Below, piece by piece: positions 43,193 to 51,835 of a stretch of 64,000 nucleotides of DNA. This stretch comes from Flavobacteriales bacterium. GTDB taxonomy: Bacteria > Bacteroidota > Bacteroidia > Flavobacteriales_F > PHOS-HE28. How positions within the stretch are numbered: position 1 is the first letter of the stretch; the number at the start of each line of letters is the position of its first letter. Both the position numbers and the translations under genes were made by a program. The notes under the pieces were generated by a model. The model was not told where the DNA came from. It ran no database searches and worked only from the letters and a program-made list of their open reading frames with translations. The DNA lies in assembly GCA_016710965.1 (NCBI GenBank), contig JADJTW010000005.1:186001-250000 (forward strand). Direction: 5' to 3'.

Positions 43193-43200
43193 TAGTTTCG
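43193..43200 (+). promoter_or_regulatory. -7 promoter element four bases before the TonB receptor start
   Basis: TAGTTTCG, then GCCC, then GTG. It starts two bases after the operator candidate, so repressor binding would block it. Confidence 0.55.
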
Positions 43201-43204
43201 GCCC

Positions 43205-45457
43205 GTGATCCGGAACATGCTCTTCCTCTCGGCCTGGTCGCTCACCGTGGCGGCATCAGGGCAATGCAGCATCAACGGCATCGTGCGTGGACCCGACGGT
43301 CCGGTGCCATATGCGAACGTTGTTGTCGCAGGCACCGTGCTGGGCGTTTCGACCGATGCCGATGGGCGCTTCGAACTTCGTGAGCTGCCTTGCGAACGCA
43401 CGCGCATCGCAGCCAGTGCGGTCGGCTACCAACGGACCGAGCGACTATTCGATCTGCAAGGCGGCAAACCACTGGATGCGGTGGTCATTTCCATTCCGAG
43501 CAGTTCCACCGAATTGGAAGAGGTGGTGATAACGGGCACCATGCGCGAGGTGCTGCGCTCGGAGAGCCCCATCCCGGTGGAGGTGATCACGCCCGCGTTC
43601 CTGCGCCGCAATCCGAGCCCAGCGCTATTCGATGCGGTGGGACAGGTGAACGGTGTGCGTCCCCAGATCAACTGCAGCGTTTGCAACACCGGCGACATCC
43701 ACATCAACGGCATGGAAGGCCCGTACACCATGGTGCTTATCGATGGCATGCCCATCGTGAGCGGATTGAGCACGGTGTACGGCTTGAGCGGGATACCCAC
43801 CAGCCTGGTGGAGCGCATGGAGGTGGTGAAGGGGCCGGGTTCGGCACTGTATGGCAGCGAGGCCATGGGCGGCATCATCAATGTGATCACGAAGGGCCCG
43901 GTGCTGGCGCCCTTGGTCAGTGCCGACGCCATGTCGACCTCCTGGGGCGAGCACAATGTCGACCTCGGCCTGCGCTTGGGCGAAGGCAGGCTGAAGGGAC
44001 TTCTTGGAGTGAATGGATACCGGTATGGCGATCCGCGCGACGACAACGGCGACGGATTCACCGATGTGACGTTGCAGGAACGGGTCTCCATCTTCAACAA
44101 GCTGAGCATCCAACGGCCTGATCGAAAGCAAGCGAGCCTGGCGGCGCGTTACGTCCATGAGGACCGTTGGGGCGGCGACATGGATTGGACCCCGGCTTTC
44201 GCTGGAGGAGATAGCGTCTACGGTGAATCGATCGCCACGCGGCGTTGGGAGATCATCGGGCAATACCACCTGCCGGTGAACGAACGTGTGCTCGCACAGG
44301 TATCCTTCAACAACCATGACCAGCGGAGCTGGTATGGGATCGTCCCCTTCAATGCAGCCCAGCGGGTCCTGTTCGGCCAGGTGCATTGGAGCCGGAAATT
44401 CGGTGCGGGACATGAAGCGCTGACGGGTATTGCGCTCAGGCACACTTTCTACAATGACAACACGGTTGGAACATCCACGGTGCTGGAGGGCATTCGCAAG
44501 GACGCTCCACAGCGCAAACCACTACCGGGCTTTTTCGTGCAGGATGAATGGCGGGTGAAGGACCAGCACGCCCTACTGCTCGGGTACCGACTGGACCACG
44601 ACCGGGACCATGGGCTGGTGCATTCCCCACGCATGGCGTGGAAGTACGTGCCCAGCGGGCGGTTGACGGTGCGTGCCAGCTTCGGCACCGGCTATCGCGT
44701 GGTGAATCTCTTCACCGAGGACCACGCGGCGCTCACGGGGTCGCGTACCGTGGTGATCGCCGAGGACCTGCGGCCCGAGCGCTCGTGGAACGGGACACTG
44801 AACCTCGTTCGGAAGTGGCCATCGGAGAAGCGCTTCTTCGCCATCGACGCCTCGATCTTCCACACGCGCTTCAGCAATCGCATACTGCCCGACTATGCAA
44901 CGAGCGCCGATGCGATCTTCTACCGGAACCTGCACGGATTCGGTGTTGCGCAAGGCGTCAACCTCAACTTCGAGGGCCGGATCGGCACCAACATGAAGGC
45001 CGTGGCCGGAGGGACCTTCATGGATGTGCATACCGAACAGTCCGGTCGCCGTGAAGAGCAGTTGTTCGCGCCCACGTGGTCGGGCACGTTCATGCTGGGC
45101 TACGAACACCGATCACGTACCGGTCTTGATCTCACCGGCCAGTGGTACGGCCCCATGCGGCTTCCCTTGCAACCGAACGATTTCAGGGCGGAATGGTCCC
45201 CTTGGTACGCCATCGTCAACGTACAGGTGAAGCACCGCTTCAGCGAACGGATCGAAGCGTACGGCGGAGTGAAGAACCTGCTCGATTTCGTGCCGATAGA
45301 CCCTCTCATGCGCCCCTTCGATCCGTTCGACCGCCATGCTGCGGACACGGTCTCCAATCCGAACGGTTACACCTTCGATACAGCATACATGTACGCGCCG
45401 ATGCAGGGGGTTCGAGCCTTCGCCGGTGTCCGGTACACGCTTCAAGGCGGGGAGTGA
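43205..45457 (+). CDS. TonB-dependent outer-membrane receptor
   Basis: The 750-residue protein has a signal peptide (MLFLSAWSLTVAASGQ), a carboxypeptidase-regulatory-like N-terminal domain (SINGIVRGPDGPVPYANVVV, about 20-95), a TonB-dependent plug (ITGTMREVLRSESPIPVEV, then GPYTMVLIDGMPIVSGLSTVYGL and VKGPGSALYGSEAMGGIINVITK) and a 22-strand-type barrel ending in VRYTLQGGE. A Cys pair (NCSVCNTGD) in the plug occurs in a subgroup of such receptors. The shared operator with the DtxR-Nramp operon suggests a metal or metallophore ligand. GTG at 43205 is four bases after a -7 element; ATG at 43217 is the alternative. Confidence 0.9.
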   Translation: MIRNMLFLSAWSLTVAASGQCSINGIVRGPDGPVPYANVVVAGTVLGVSTDADGRFELRELPCERTRIAASAVGYQRTERLFDLQGGKPLDAVVISIPSSSTELEEVVITGTMREVLRSESPIPVEVITPAFLRRNPSPALFDAVGQVNGVRPQINCSVCNTGDIHINGMEGPYTMVLIDGMPIVSGLSTVYGLSGIPTSLVERMEVVKGPGSALYGSEAMGGIINVITKGPVLAPLVSADAMSTSWGEHNVDLGLRLGEGRLKGLLGVNGYRYGDPRDDNGDGFTDVTLQERVSIFNKLSIQRPDRKQASLAARYVHEDRWGGDMDWTPAFAGGDSVYGESIATRRWEIIGQYHLPVNERVLAQVSFNNHDQRSWYGIVPFNAAQRVLFGQVHWSRKFGAGHEALTGIALRHTFYNDNTVGTSTVLEGIRKDAPQRKPLPGFFVQDEWRVKDQHALLLGYRLDHDRDHGLVHSPRMAWKYVPSGRLTVRASFGTGYRVVNLFTEDHAALTGSRTVVIAEDLRPERSWNGTLNLVRKWPSEKRFFAIDASIFHTRFSNRILPDYATSADAIFYRNLHGFGVAQGVNLNFEGRIGTNMKAVAGGTFMDVHTEQSGRREEQLFAPTWSGTFMLGYEHRSRTGLDLTGQWYGPMRLPLQPNDFRAEWSPWYAIVNVQVKHRFSERIEAYGGVKNLLDFVPIDPLMRPFDPFDRHAADTVSNPNGYTFDTAYMYAPMQGVRAFAGVRYTLQGGE

Positions 45458-45487
45458 TCCCGGGAACATCGGTGTACCGGCCGCTGT

Positions 45488-45495
45488 TACATTCA
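45488..45495 (+). promoter_or_regulatory. -7-like promoter element four bases before the 45500 start
   Basis: TACATTCA, then CGCC, then ATG. Confidence 0.4.
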
Positions 45496-45499
45496 CGCC

Positions 45500-45664
45500 A
45501 TGTTCCTCAAGCGCATCCTGCATTACCTGGATCCCCGCACGCTCTTCGGCAGGAGCGATCCCAACTCGAGCCTGCGCTTCATGCACGGCGTCAACCGCAT
45601 CAGCTTCTTCCTCTTCCTGTTCTGCGTGGTGGTCATGGTCGTGCGGGCGTGCAGCAAACCGTAG
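45500..45664 (+). CDS. Small DUF6728-like membrane protein, 54 residues
   Basis: A 54-residue single-span protein: FLKRILHYLDPRTLFGRSDP, then NSSLRFMHGVNRIS and a hydrophobic helix (FFLFLFCVVVMVVRACSKP). The MHxxNRIS stretch before the helix is the pattern I associate with DUF6728 proteins of Bacteroidota. The ATG is preceded at four bases by a -7-like element. The next gene starts two bases after its stop, so the two are likely cotranscribed. Function unknown. Confidence 0.65.
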   Translation: MFLKRILHYLDPRTLFGRSDPNSSLRFMHGVNRISFFLFLFCVVVMVVRACSKP

Positions 45665-45665
45665 C

Positions 45666-45902
45666 ATGACCGAGCTGGCGTTCATCAAGCTGCATCGCTC
45701 CGAGCGGCTCGCATGGGTGCGATCGCACGGCGAGTACCTGGGCTCGCGCGGCCACGGAGGCCATCGCGTGCATCTCTACCGCCTGGATGGCTTCTTCGCC
45801 GAAGTGTGGATGAGGATCGGCCTTGAACAGGTCGAATGGATCGAAGTGGCCCGCAACGCCGAAGTGCTCAGTGAATACGTCCGGATCGACGTCCGGCTCT
45901 GA
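45666..45902 (+). CDS. Small conserved hypothetical protein, 78 residues
   Basis: A 78-residue cytoplasmic protein: MTELAFIKLHRSERLAWVRSHG, then HRVHLYRLDGFFAEVWMRIGLEQVEWIEVARN and SEYVRIDVRL. The pattern of alternating hydrophobic and polar residues suggests a small alpha-beta fold. It begins two bases after the DUF6728-like gene and ends just before the convergent SET-domain gene. No family recognised. Confidence 0.6.
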   Translation: MTELAFIKLHRSERLAWVRSHGEYLGSRGHGGHRVHLYRLDGFFAEVWMRIGLEQVEWIEVARNAEVLSEYVRIDVRL

Positions 45903-45910
45903 CGCCATGC

Positions 45911-46504
45911 TCAGGCCGCCTCCAGCTCAGGCACGGGGCGTTCTGCTGGAATGGGGCGATCGGCCTTCGGCGTCTTCTTCACGGGCTCCTCGCGCCAGTT
46001 CGGGAACACCTTGGCCACGTCGCGCACTTTCTTCCCCTTCAGCATGGTGCCCCGGCACTTGGGTGAGCCGCAACGGCAGGCCCAGGTGCGCAGGAGCTTC
46101 GGGGTGTACGGCACGTCGAAAGCAAGGCTGTAGTCATAGATGATCTCCTCGCCAGGCTTTATGGAACGCAACGCTTCGATGATCACGCGGTCCTTCTTCG
46201 GGTCGGGCTTCTTCTTGTTCTCGCTATGGATGAAGGCAACCGCGTTGGGCTCGCAGCCGGTATTTATCCAGCGGGCGATGTTGCCCTGGATATTGGCATC
46301 CACGACCCAGTGCTTGTTCAGGATGAAGAGGAAGGTGTGGCCGGTGTTGAACTCTCCTTCATAGGCGGCGTCCACATCATCGTGGGTGCGCAATTTGCCT
46401 TTGTATTCCACGATCTGCTCTCCCTTGCGGATGGTGGCGGTGGCGAACACGCCGTTGCCATGGATCTTCGAGCGACGACGTGCGATCTTCAACTTCTTCT
46501 TCAT
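45911..46504 (-). CDS. SET-domain protein lysine methyltransferase-like
   Basis: The protein has 197 residues. A compact SET domain (about 5-128) begins IARRRSKIHGNGVFATATIRKGEQIVEYKG and has NIARWINTGCEPNA at 75-88, where the canonical NHSCxPN is changed to NTGCEPN. It also has GEEIIYDYSL at 118-127 and a post-SET Cys cluster (CRCGSPKCRGT, Cys 143, 145, 150). The C-terminal tail is Pro- and Lys-rich. SET proteins methylate lysines using S-adenosylmethionine; bacterial targets are mostly unknown. Confidence 0.85.
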   Translation of the reverse strand: MKKKLKIARRRSKIHGNGVFATATIRKGEQIVEYKGKLRTHDDVDAAYEGEFNTGHTFLFILNKHWVVDANIQGNIARWINTGCEPNAVAFIHSENKKKPDPKKDRVIIEALRSIKPGEEIIYDYSLAFDVPYTPKLLRTWACRCGSPKCRGTMLKGKKVRDVAKVFPNWREEPVKKTPKADRPIPAERPVPELEAA

Positions 46505-46588
46505 GCAGGGGTTCGTTCAACGGGGCGCAAAGAAAGGATATGCGATCGAAGCGCCGACGATGCAGGATCGACCATCGCACCACTTCGA

Positions 46589-48016
46589 TCAGAAATAGAG
46601 CTTGCAAACGATCACAGCCGTGATCACGCACACCAGATCGGCGGTGAGCATGATGCCCAGCGTGTAACGGCTGTCCTTCACGTTCACGCTGCCGAAGTAG
46701 AGCGCTACGACATAGAACGTGGTTTCTGCAGCCCCTTGGAAAAGGCAGGAGAGCAGTCCGGTGAGGCTGTCAGGCCCGTAGGTCTTCATGGCATCGAGCA
46801 TGAATCCACGGGATCCTCCGGCACTGAAGGGACGCATGAGCGCCACAGGCACCGCATCGATCACTTCCTTGCTCACGCCAACGCTGGCCATCATCCAGGA
46901 AAGGCCGTCCATCACGATGCCCATGAGGCCGCTGTTGCGGAAGATGCTGAGCGCCGCAAGCATCGCCAGCATGTACGGCAGTACACGCAAACCGGTGGTG
47001 AAGCCATCCTTGGCGCCATGCACGAAGCTCTCGAACATATTGGTGCCTTTCTCCCTGAAGTAGCGCTCAACCAGGAAGGCGTAGCCCACGATGAGGCCGA
47101 TGATGGCCAGCAGCATGCCATTGCTGAGGTTGTCGGTGAAATGGAACTTGGCCGTGCCTGCCAAAGAGCCGATGTAGGCCATGAGGCCGCCTATGATGCC
47201 ACTGATCGCCAGCACGCCCAGCATCACCGGAATGTTGAAGAGGTTGATCCGCTGTTTGGCGGCAACGAGGAAGAGGGCCGCGAGCGTTCCAACGAACGAG
47301 GTGATGATGCACGGGATCATGATGTCCGCAGGATTCGCTGCGCCCTGCGCTGCGCGGTAGCCGATGATGCTCGTGGGAAGCAGCGTGAGGCCTGCAGCGT
47401 GCAGGCAGAGGAACATGATCTGGCTGTTCGTCGCGCGGTCCTTCATGGGGTTGTCCTCCTGCATGCTCTCCATCGCTTTCAAGCCGAATGGAGTGGCTGC
47501 ACTATCGAGCCCAAGGAAATTGGCGGCGAAATTGAGCGTCATGAAACCGTATGCCGGGTGGTCCTTGCGCAGATCGGGGAACACGCGGTGGAAGACCGGC
47601 GAGAGGAAGCGCGCCACCTTCTCCATGGCGCGCGAATCGATGAGCAGGTTGAGCAGGCCGCAGAAGAAAGTGAGGTAGCCGATGAGGGGCAACCAGAGGT
47701 CCATGATGGTGTTGCGACAGGTGGCGAAGAGACCATCGGCAGGCTGCTTGCCCCGCGTGATCCTCACACTGCCAGTCCCGTTCAGTGTATAATGGTCCCT
47801 ATGCACTTCGAGGCCGCCATCGCCAGCCGCACGGATCGCTTGCAGCAACGCCGTGCCTTGGAACGCAGTGGTGTCCACCTCGTTCACCACCAATGCTTCG
47901 CCCTGTTTGCCATTGATGAGCGTGCCCAGCGAATACTGCCGGCCCATGCCGAGCATCAACAGTACATACGCGATGCTCAGGATGAGGATGAAGGTCCAGA
48001 AGCGGCTGAGGGCCAT
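46589..48016 (-). CDS. Fused SpmA/SpmB nucleoside-recognition membrane protein
   Basis: The protein has 475 residues with about ten membrane segments. Two nucleoside-recognition (Gate) halves are present: the first has NFAANFLGLDSAATPFGLKAMESMQ (SpmA-like) and the second LRVLPYMLAMLAALSIFRNSGLMG with VALMRPFSAGGSRGFMLDAM (SpmB-like). In Bacillus the two are separate genes tied to spore maturation; fused forms occur in non-spore-formers and the transported or bound molecule is unknown. A CTACTTCG motif lies four bases before the ATG. Confidence 0.87.
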   Translation of the reverse strand: MALSRFWTFILILSIAYVLLMLGMGRQYSLGTLINGKQGEALVVNEVDTTAFQGTALLQAIRAAGDGGLEVHRDHYTLNGTGSVRITRGKQPADGLFATCRNTIMDLWLPLIGYLTFFCGLLNLLIDSRAMEKVARFLSPVFHRVFPDLRKDHPAYGFMTLNFAANFLGLDSAATPFGLKAMESMQEDNPMKDRATNSQIMFLCLHAAGLTLLPTSIIGYRAAQGAANPADIMIPCIITSFVGTLAALFLVAAKQRINLFNIPVMLGVLAISGIIGGLMAYIGSLAGTAKFHFTDNLSNGMLLAIIGLIVGYAFLVERYFREKGTNMFESFVHGAKDGFTTGLRVLPYMLAMLAALSIFRNSGLMGIVMDGLSWMMASVGVSKEVIDAVPVALMRPFSAGGSRGFMLDAMKTYGPDSLTGLLSCLFQGAAETTFYVVALYFGSVNVKDSRYTLGIMLTADLVCVITAVIVCKLYF

Positions 48017-48094
48017 GCTGCGAAGTAGGCGAGGGCCGACCAGCAGCGGAGGCCTAGGTCCTGCGGACGGTGAACAGCGAAGTGTGGAAGACGA

Positions 48095-48895
48095 TCAAAC
48101 TGGCAGCAACGCACTCAACCCATAGACCATCGGCAGCACGCCTTCCATGCCTTTGATGCGGTACAACCCATCCTCGCCCTTCACAGTATTCGCGAAGCAG
48201 TCGTGCGGCGATCCGTCGAGTTCAGTGAAGCGCTCGACGCGGAAGCCTTCATGGAGCAATGCGGTGAGCACTTCGCCCAGATCGTGGTTCCAGGAGTGGG
48301 AGGCCAGCTTGATGTCGGCGGAGCGGTCAGCATACGTGCCTTGTTCTTCCTCCACGATGGTCTGGCGGTTGAAGTAGGAATAGGCGACGTGCGTGAAGTC
48401 GTTGTCGAACATCCATACCACGGGATGGAACTCCACGAACACCAGCCGACCACCGGGCTTCAGATACCGGCGGATGTTCGCTGCCCAGGGCTTCAGGTCG
48501 GGCAGCCAGCCTATGGTGCCGTAACTGGTGAAGACGATATCAAAGCGCCCGTCGAGCTCGGAAACCGGATCGATCACGTTGCTGAGGACCCAAGAGGCTG
48601 CTGATCCACAGCGCACGGCGAGCTTTCGCGCCTCCGCGATCGCCGCGTCTGAAATGTCCAGACCGGTCACCTCAGCACCCATGCGCGCCAGCGAGATCGT
48701 GTCCTGCCCGAAGTGGCACTGCAGGTGGAGGATCCGCTTGCCGGTTACCTCGCCAAGCAGTTCGAGTTCCAGCGCGGTGAGCGAATTCCTGCCTGCAACG
48801 AAGCTCTCGACATCGTACATCCGCGATCCGAGATGGTGCGGCACGCGCGCGTTCCACATGACGCGATTGATCTCGAAGGCATCCCTCTCTTCCAT
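48095..48895 (-). CDS. Class I SAM-dependent methyltransferase
   Basis: The protein has 266 residues. Motif I is ILHLQCHFGQDTISLARMGAEVTGLD, with LDGRFDIVFTSYGTIGWL (motif II region) and YLKPGGRLVFVEFHPV (motif III) following. The LQCHFGQDT variant and the early WNARVPHH segment are common in a Bacteroidota group with unknown small-molecule substrates. TAGATTCG lies four bases upstream of the ATG. Confidence 0.87.
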   Translation of the reverse strand: MEERDAFEINRVMWNARVPHHLGSRMYDVESFVAGRNSLTALELELLGEVTGKRILHLQCHFGQDTISLARMGAEVTGLDISDAAIAEARKLAVRCGSAASWVLSNVIDPVSELDGRFDIVFTSYGTIGWLPDLKPWAANIRRYLKPGGRLVFVEFHPVVWMFDNDFTHVAYSYFNRQTIVEEEQGTYADRSADIKLASHSWNHDLGEVLTALLHEGFRVERFTELDGSPHDCFANTVKGEDGLYRIKGMEGVLPMVYGLSALLPV

Positions 48896-48899
48896 GCGC

Positions 48900-48907
48900 C
48901 GAATCTA
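48900..48907 (-). promoter_or_regulatory. -7 promoter element four bases before the 48895 start
   Basis: TAGATTCG on the minus strand, then GCGC, then ATG. It overlaps the stop codon of the 48905-49882 gene. Confidence 0.5.
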
Positions 48908-49882
48908 GGGCAACTGCATCTCGCGCATATCACCCTTGTCGGTGATCCAGATGTACTTCACCAGTTGCTTCACGTCCTTCTTCTGGAATCCTTCGGGCAA
49001 CTGGCATGAAAGCGTGAGGTTGTAGGTGTATTGCACCGGAGGCTCGGTGAACTCCGGATGCAGCACGATATCGAACCGGCTGTACGGCACCTTGTTGTAG
49101 AAGAGGGTGCTGGGCTTGCGCACGTCGTTCACCGTCTGGCCTTTGCGCTTGCTGTTGAGGCTCATGGTGCTGTGGGCCTGGTAGGCGGTGTAGCGCTCCA
49201 GCGGGAAGTGCGCATTGCTCTGCTCCCCGGCCGTGCGGTGGCTGTCTTCGACCTTCAAGCCGAGCTTCGTGAACGCCGCGAGCTTCTTCTCCATCGCGCG
49301 CAGTGCCACGGTCCGCAACGTGTCGTAGCACGCGCCTTGATCCTGCACGATGTAGTCCACCTTCACCAGATCATAGATCTCCTCCTTCGCCGCTGCGGTG
49401 ACGATCTTGTCCAACACTTTGGCATTGCTGAAGCGCACGTGGATGTTCTTCTGGATCTCGAAGCCCGCCGGTATCTCCTGGTAGTACTTGCTCCAACCCT
49501 TGCGGATGGTCTCATACTCGAACACCGGCACGAAGCTGAGCATGTCCACGAAGACGTCGTCCACCTCCAGCTTCTCCTTCTTCATGCGTGCCGTCAGTCC
49601 ATCGATCCGCGCATTGATCAGGCTGTCCACTTCCTCCGCCGTCTGGCCCACCTGGCTGATGTGGAAGATGGCGAGGTAGCTGTCGGCCTGCGCGTTCATC
49701 ATGGCGTTCACCTCCAACAGGAGCACGTTGCCTTGCACGGTGGCGCGCACGGGTTGCTCGGCCTGTTGGAAGAAGATGCGCGTGTTGGCATCGTAAAGGA
49801 GATTACCGCTCACTTGCGGTTGTGCCGTAAGGCTGATGGCGATGCCGCTGCTGATGGCAAAGGCGCGAAGACGTTGGTGCAT
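48905..49882 (-). CDS. SIMPL-domain (DUF541-like) exported protein
   Basis: The protein has 325 residues from the ATG at 49882, with a signal peptide (LRAFAISSGIAISLTAQ). The SIMPL-type pattern is visible in ISQVGQTAEEVDSLINARIDGLTARMKKEKLEVDDVFVDMLSFVPVFEYE and RFSNAKVLDKIVTAAAKEEIYDLVKVDYIVQD, with a KLAAFTKLGLKVED segment. SIMPL proteins form periplasmic oligomers; the role here is unknown. An eight-residue longer start at 49906 is less likely. Confidence 0.75.
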   Translation of the reverse strand: MHQRLRAFAISSGIAISLTAQPQVSGNLLYDANTRIFFQQAEQPVRATVQGNVLLLEVNAMMNAQADSYLAIFHISQVGQTAEEVDSLINARIDGLTARMKKEKLEVDDVFVDMLSFVPVFEYETIRKGWSKYYQEIPAGFEIQKNIHVRFSNAKVLDKIVTAAAKEEIYDLVKVDYIVQDQGACYDTLRTVALRAMEKKLAAFTKLGLKVEDSHRTAGEQSNAHFPLERYTAYQAHSTMSLNSKRKGQTVNDVRKPSTLFYNKVPYSRFDIVLHPEFTEPPVQYTYNLTLSCQLPEGFQKKDVKQLVKYIWITDKGDMREMQLP

Positions 49883-49934
49883 GATGCGTGGTGCGTTGGT
49901 TTGCACCAGCGGTACACCGTGGACCGTTGGGCGT

Positions 49935-50810
49935 TCAGTCGAGGATCTCCTCGATGTTGCCCTTGATCATCGTGCTCAGCCGGTCCATGGGCAGGTCATT
50001 GGCATCGGTGCCGAAGGGATCCTCTATGCTCTCGGCGATCAGCTCCAGACTGGCGAGCACGTAGAAGATGAACATGACGACGGGCGTGGCGAGGTAGCCG
50101 AGCGTGAATGCGAAGCCGAACGGCAGCGTGATCACGTAGATGAGGATGAACTTCTTGATGAAGCTGCTGTATGAGTAGGGGATGGGCGTGTTCTTGATGC
50201 GCTCGCACGCGCCGGCTATCTCAAGGAACTGGACCAGTTCCTTGTCCAAGGTCAGCAATTGCTCACCGGTTATGGCCCCATCGCGCAGCAGCCGGTGCGT
50301 GCGCTCGGTCATCAATTGCATCACCTGGTTGGGCATGTGCTTGCTGCGGTCGAAGCCGGGGATCTCGGGGTGCGGTTGGGCATCAAGCTCCAGACGGGTC
50401 TTCTCCAATTGAAGGTGCAATCGCAGCTCATGGGCGAAGAGGGGGATCAGCTTGGCGTAGAAAGCGCGCGTGTTGCCATCCTCGGGCAGGTACGCGTCGA
50501 TCTTCACGGCCAGGTTGCGGCTGGTGTTCACCAATTGGCCCCACAGCTTACGGCCCTCCCACCAGCGGTCGTAGGCCGTGTTGGTCCTGAAGACGAGCAG
50601 CATGCTGATGGCGAAGCCCAGCAAACTGTGCATCACAGGCAAATTGCTCACGTAGCTCTCTTTGCCCAGGTGCAGGTACCGTACTTCCACCCATCCTACC
50701 ACGGCGGTGAACAGGCCCATCAGCAGCAGCCACGGCAGCGATCGGCGGAAGGTGTCCGAGCGGTGCAGCGCCAGCGCGCTGAACCAGTTGGAGGGATCGT
50801 AGGCTTGCAC
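49935..50810 (-). CDS. Bestrophin-family ion channel
   Basis: The protein has 291 residues. Bestrophin motifs are HSLLGFAISMLLVFRTNTAYDRWWEGRKLWGQLVNTSRN, GACERIKNTPIPYSYSSFIKKF and the C-terminal EDPFGTDANDLPMD. Bacterial homologues form pentameric channels for cations or anions. The start is a GTG at 50810 that lies two bases after the stop of the SDR gene, so they are likely cotranscribed. Confidence 0.9.
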   Translation of the reverse strand: MQAYDPSNWFSALALHRSDTFRRSLPWLLLMGLFTAVVGWVEVRYLHLGKESYVSNLPVMHSLLGFAISMLLVFRTNTAYDRWWEGRKLWGQLVNTSRNLAVKIDAYLPEDGNTRAFYAKLIPLFAHELRLHLQLEKTRLELDAQPHPEIPGFDRSKHMPNQVMQLMTERTHRLLRDGAITGEQLLTLDKELVQFLEIAGACERIKNTPIPYSYSSFIKKFILIYVITLPFGFAFTLGYLATPVVMFIFYVLASLELIAESIEDPFGTDANDLPMDRLSTMIKGNIEEILD

Positions 50811-50812
50811 GG

Positions 50813-51625
50813 CTATTCGTAGTGCTTGCCTACCATGCGCTGGAACATGCGGCCCGGCAGGAGCTTCTTGGCCAGCACACTGAGGCGTTGCACGCCCTGC
50901 GCGACGAGATAATGCGTTCGCGGTCGCGGTGATGCGATCACCTGCGCCACAACGCGCGCTAGTTCCACCGGGTCGCGGCTGTAGCCGAGGCTGCCGTCCA
51001 GGATGCTCATGGCCTTTTCGTAACCGGGCTTGTGATCAGGGGTGATGGCCTGCGGGCGCAACCGGTTGGCGGCGATGTTGGTCTTGAACTCGCCCGGCTG
51101 CACGTTCACCACGTGGATACCGAACCGTCCCACCTCGATCGCCAGTGCTTCGCCGTAGCGCTCCAACGCGGCCTTGCTCGCGCTGTAGAAGGCGCGGTAG
51201 GGCAGGCCGAAGCTCGCTGCCACGCTGGTGATGTTGATGATCAGGCCGCTCTTGCGCGCGCGCATGCCGGGCAGTACGGCGCGGCACACCCGATGGGCGC
51301 CGACCACGTTCGTGTCCAGCACTCTCATCGCGAGTTCCGGCGTGATGTCCTCAGCTGCACCCTGTATGCCTACGCCGGCGTTGTTCACCACTGCGTCGAT
51401 ATGCCCTTCGCGACGGACGATCTCCGCAACGGCGTGTGCAATAGACACCTCGTCCGTGATGTCCATGGGCAGAAGGGCGAAGCCGTGCTCATGCGCACCG
51501 GTCTGTACCGATCGACCCGTACCGTACACCGTATGGCCGATCCGTGTCAGGTAGGTGCAAATGGCCTGTCCAAGACCGCTGCTGCCACCTGTCACGAGCA
51601 CCACTTTCTTCACTGTCTCCGACAT
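50813..51625 (-). CDS. SDR family oxidoreductase
   Basis: A 270-residue short-chain dehydrogenase with the cofactor motif TGGSSGLG at 12-19, NNAGVG, an active serine in NITSVAAS and YSASK for the catalytic Tyr/Lys. The substrate is unclear. The ATG at 51625 is preferred over an in-frame start at 51682 because the upstream residues are unrelated and overlap the SRP RNA. TACCTTGG lies four bases upstream. Confidence 0.88.
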   Translation of the reverse strand: MSETVKKVVLVTGGSSGLGQAICTYLTRIGHTVYGTGRSVQTGAHEHGFALLPMDITDEVSIAHAVAEIVRREGHIDAVVNNAGVGIQGAAEDITPELAMRVLDTNVVGAHRVCRAVLPGMRARKSGLIINITSVAASFGLPYRAFYSASKAALERYGEALAIEVGRFGIHVVNVQPGEFKTNIAANRLRPQAITPDHKPGYEKAMSILDGSLGYSRDPVELARVVAQVIASPRPRTHYLVAQGVQRLSVLAKKLLPGRMFQRMVGKHYE

Positions 51626-51629
51626 GCGG

Positions 51630-51637
51630 CCAAGGTA
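51630..51637 (-). promoter_or_regulatory. -7-like promoter element four bases before the SDR start
   Basis: TACCTTGG on the minus strand, then CCGC, then ATG. It lies just downstream of the SRP RNA terminator. Confidence 0.4.
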
Positions 51638-51667
51638 GCGGGGGCGTATCGCCCTTCGGCAAGGGGT

Positions 51668-51773
51668 AAAAAAGAGGGGCAAGCGACCTGTATCACACCG
51701 CTACGACCGCCTACCCTTGCTGCCTTCCGGCCCTGGGGGATTCGACGGGAGCTGATTGTACAGGACTTGCCCC
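51668..51773 (-). ncRNA. ffs: Small signal recognition particle RNA (4.5S type) with terminator
   Basis: On the minus strand the conserved SRP apical loop reads CCAGGGCCGGAAGGCAGCAAGG. The ends GGGGCAAG (51766-51773) and CTTGCCCC (51676-51683) pair to close the rod, and the terminal stem runs into TCTTTTTTA, a clear terminator. The RNA body is about 98 nt. It binds Ffh to target membrane proteins. The SDR gene lies directly downstream. Confidence 0.93.
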
Positions 51774-51835
51774 GGCGGCGAATGTAGATCGCTGCCACCG
51801 ATGCCGTTACGATCCGGCGATCATTCGTCCTCCAG

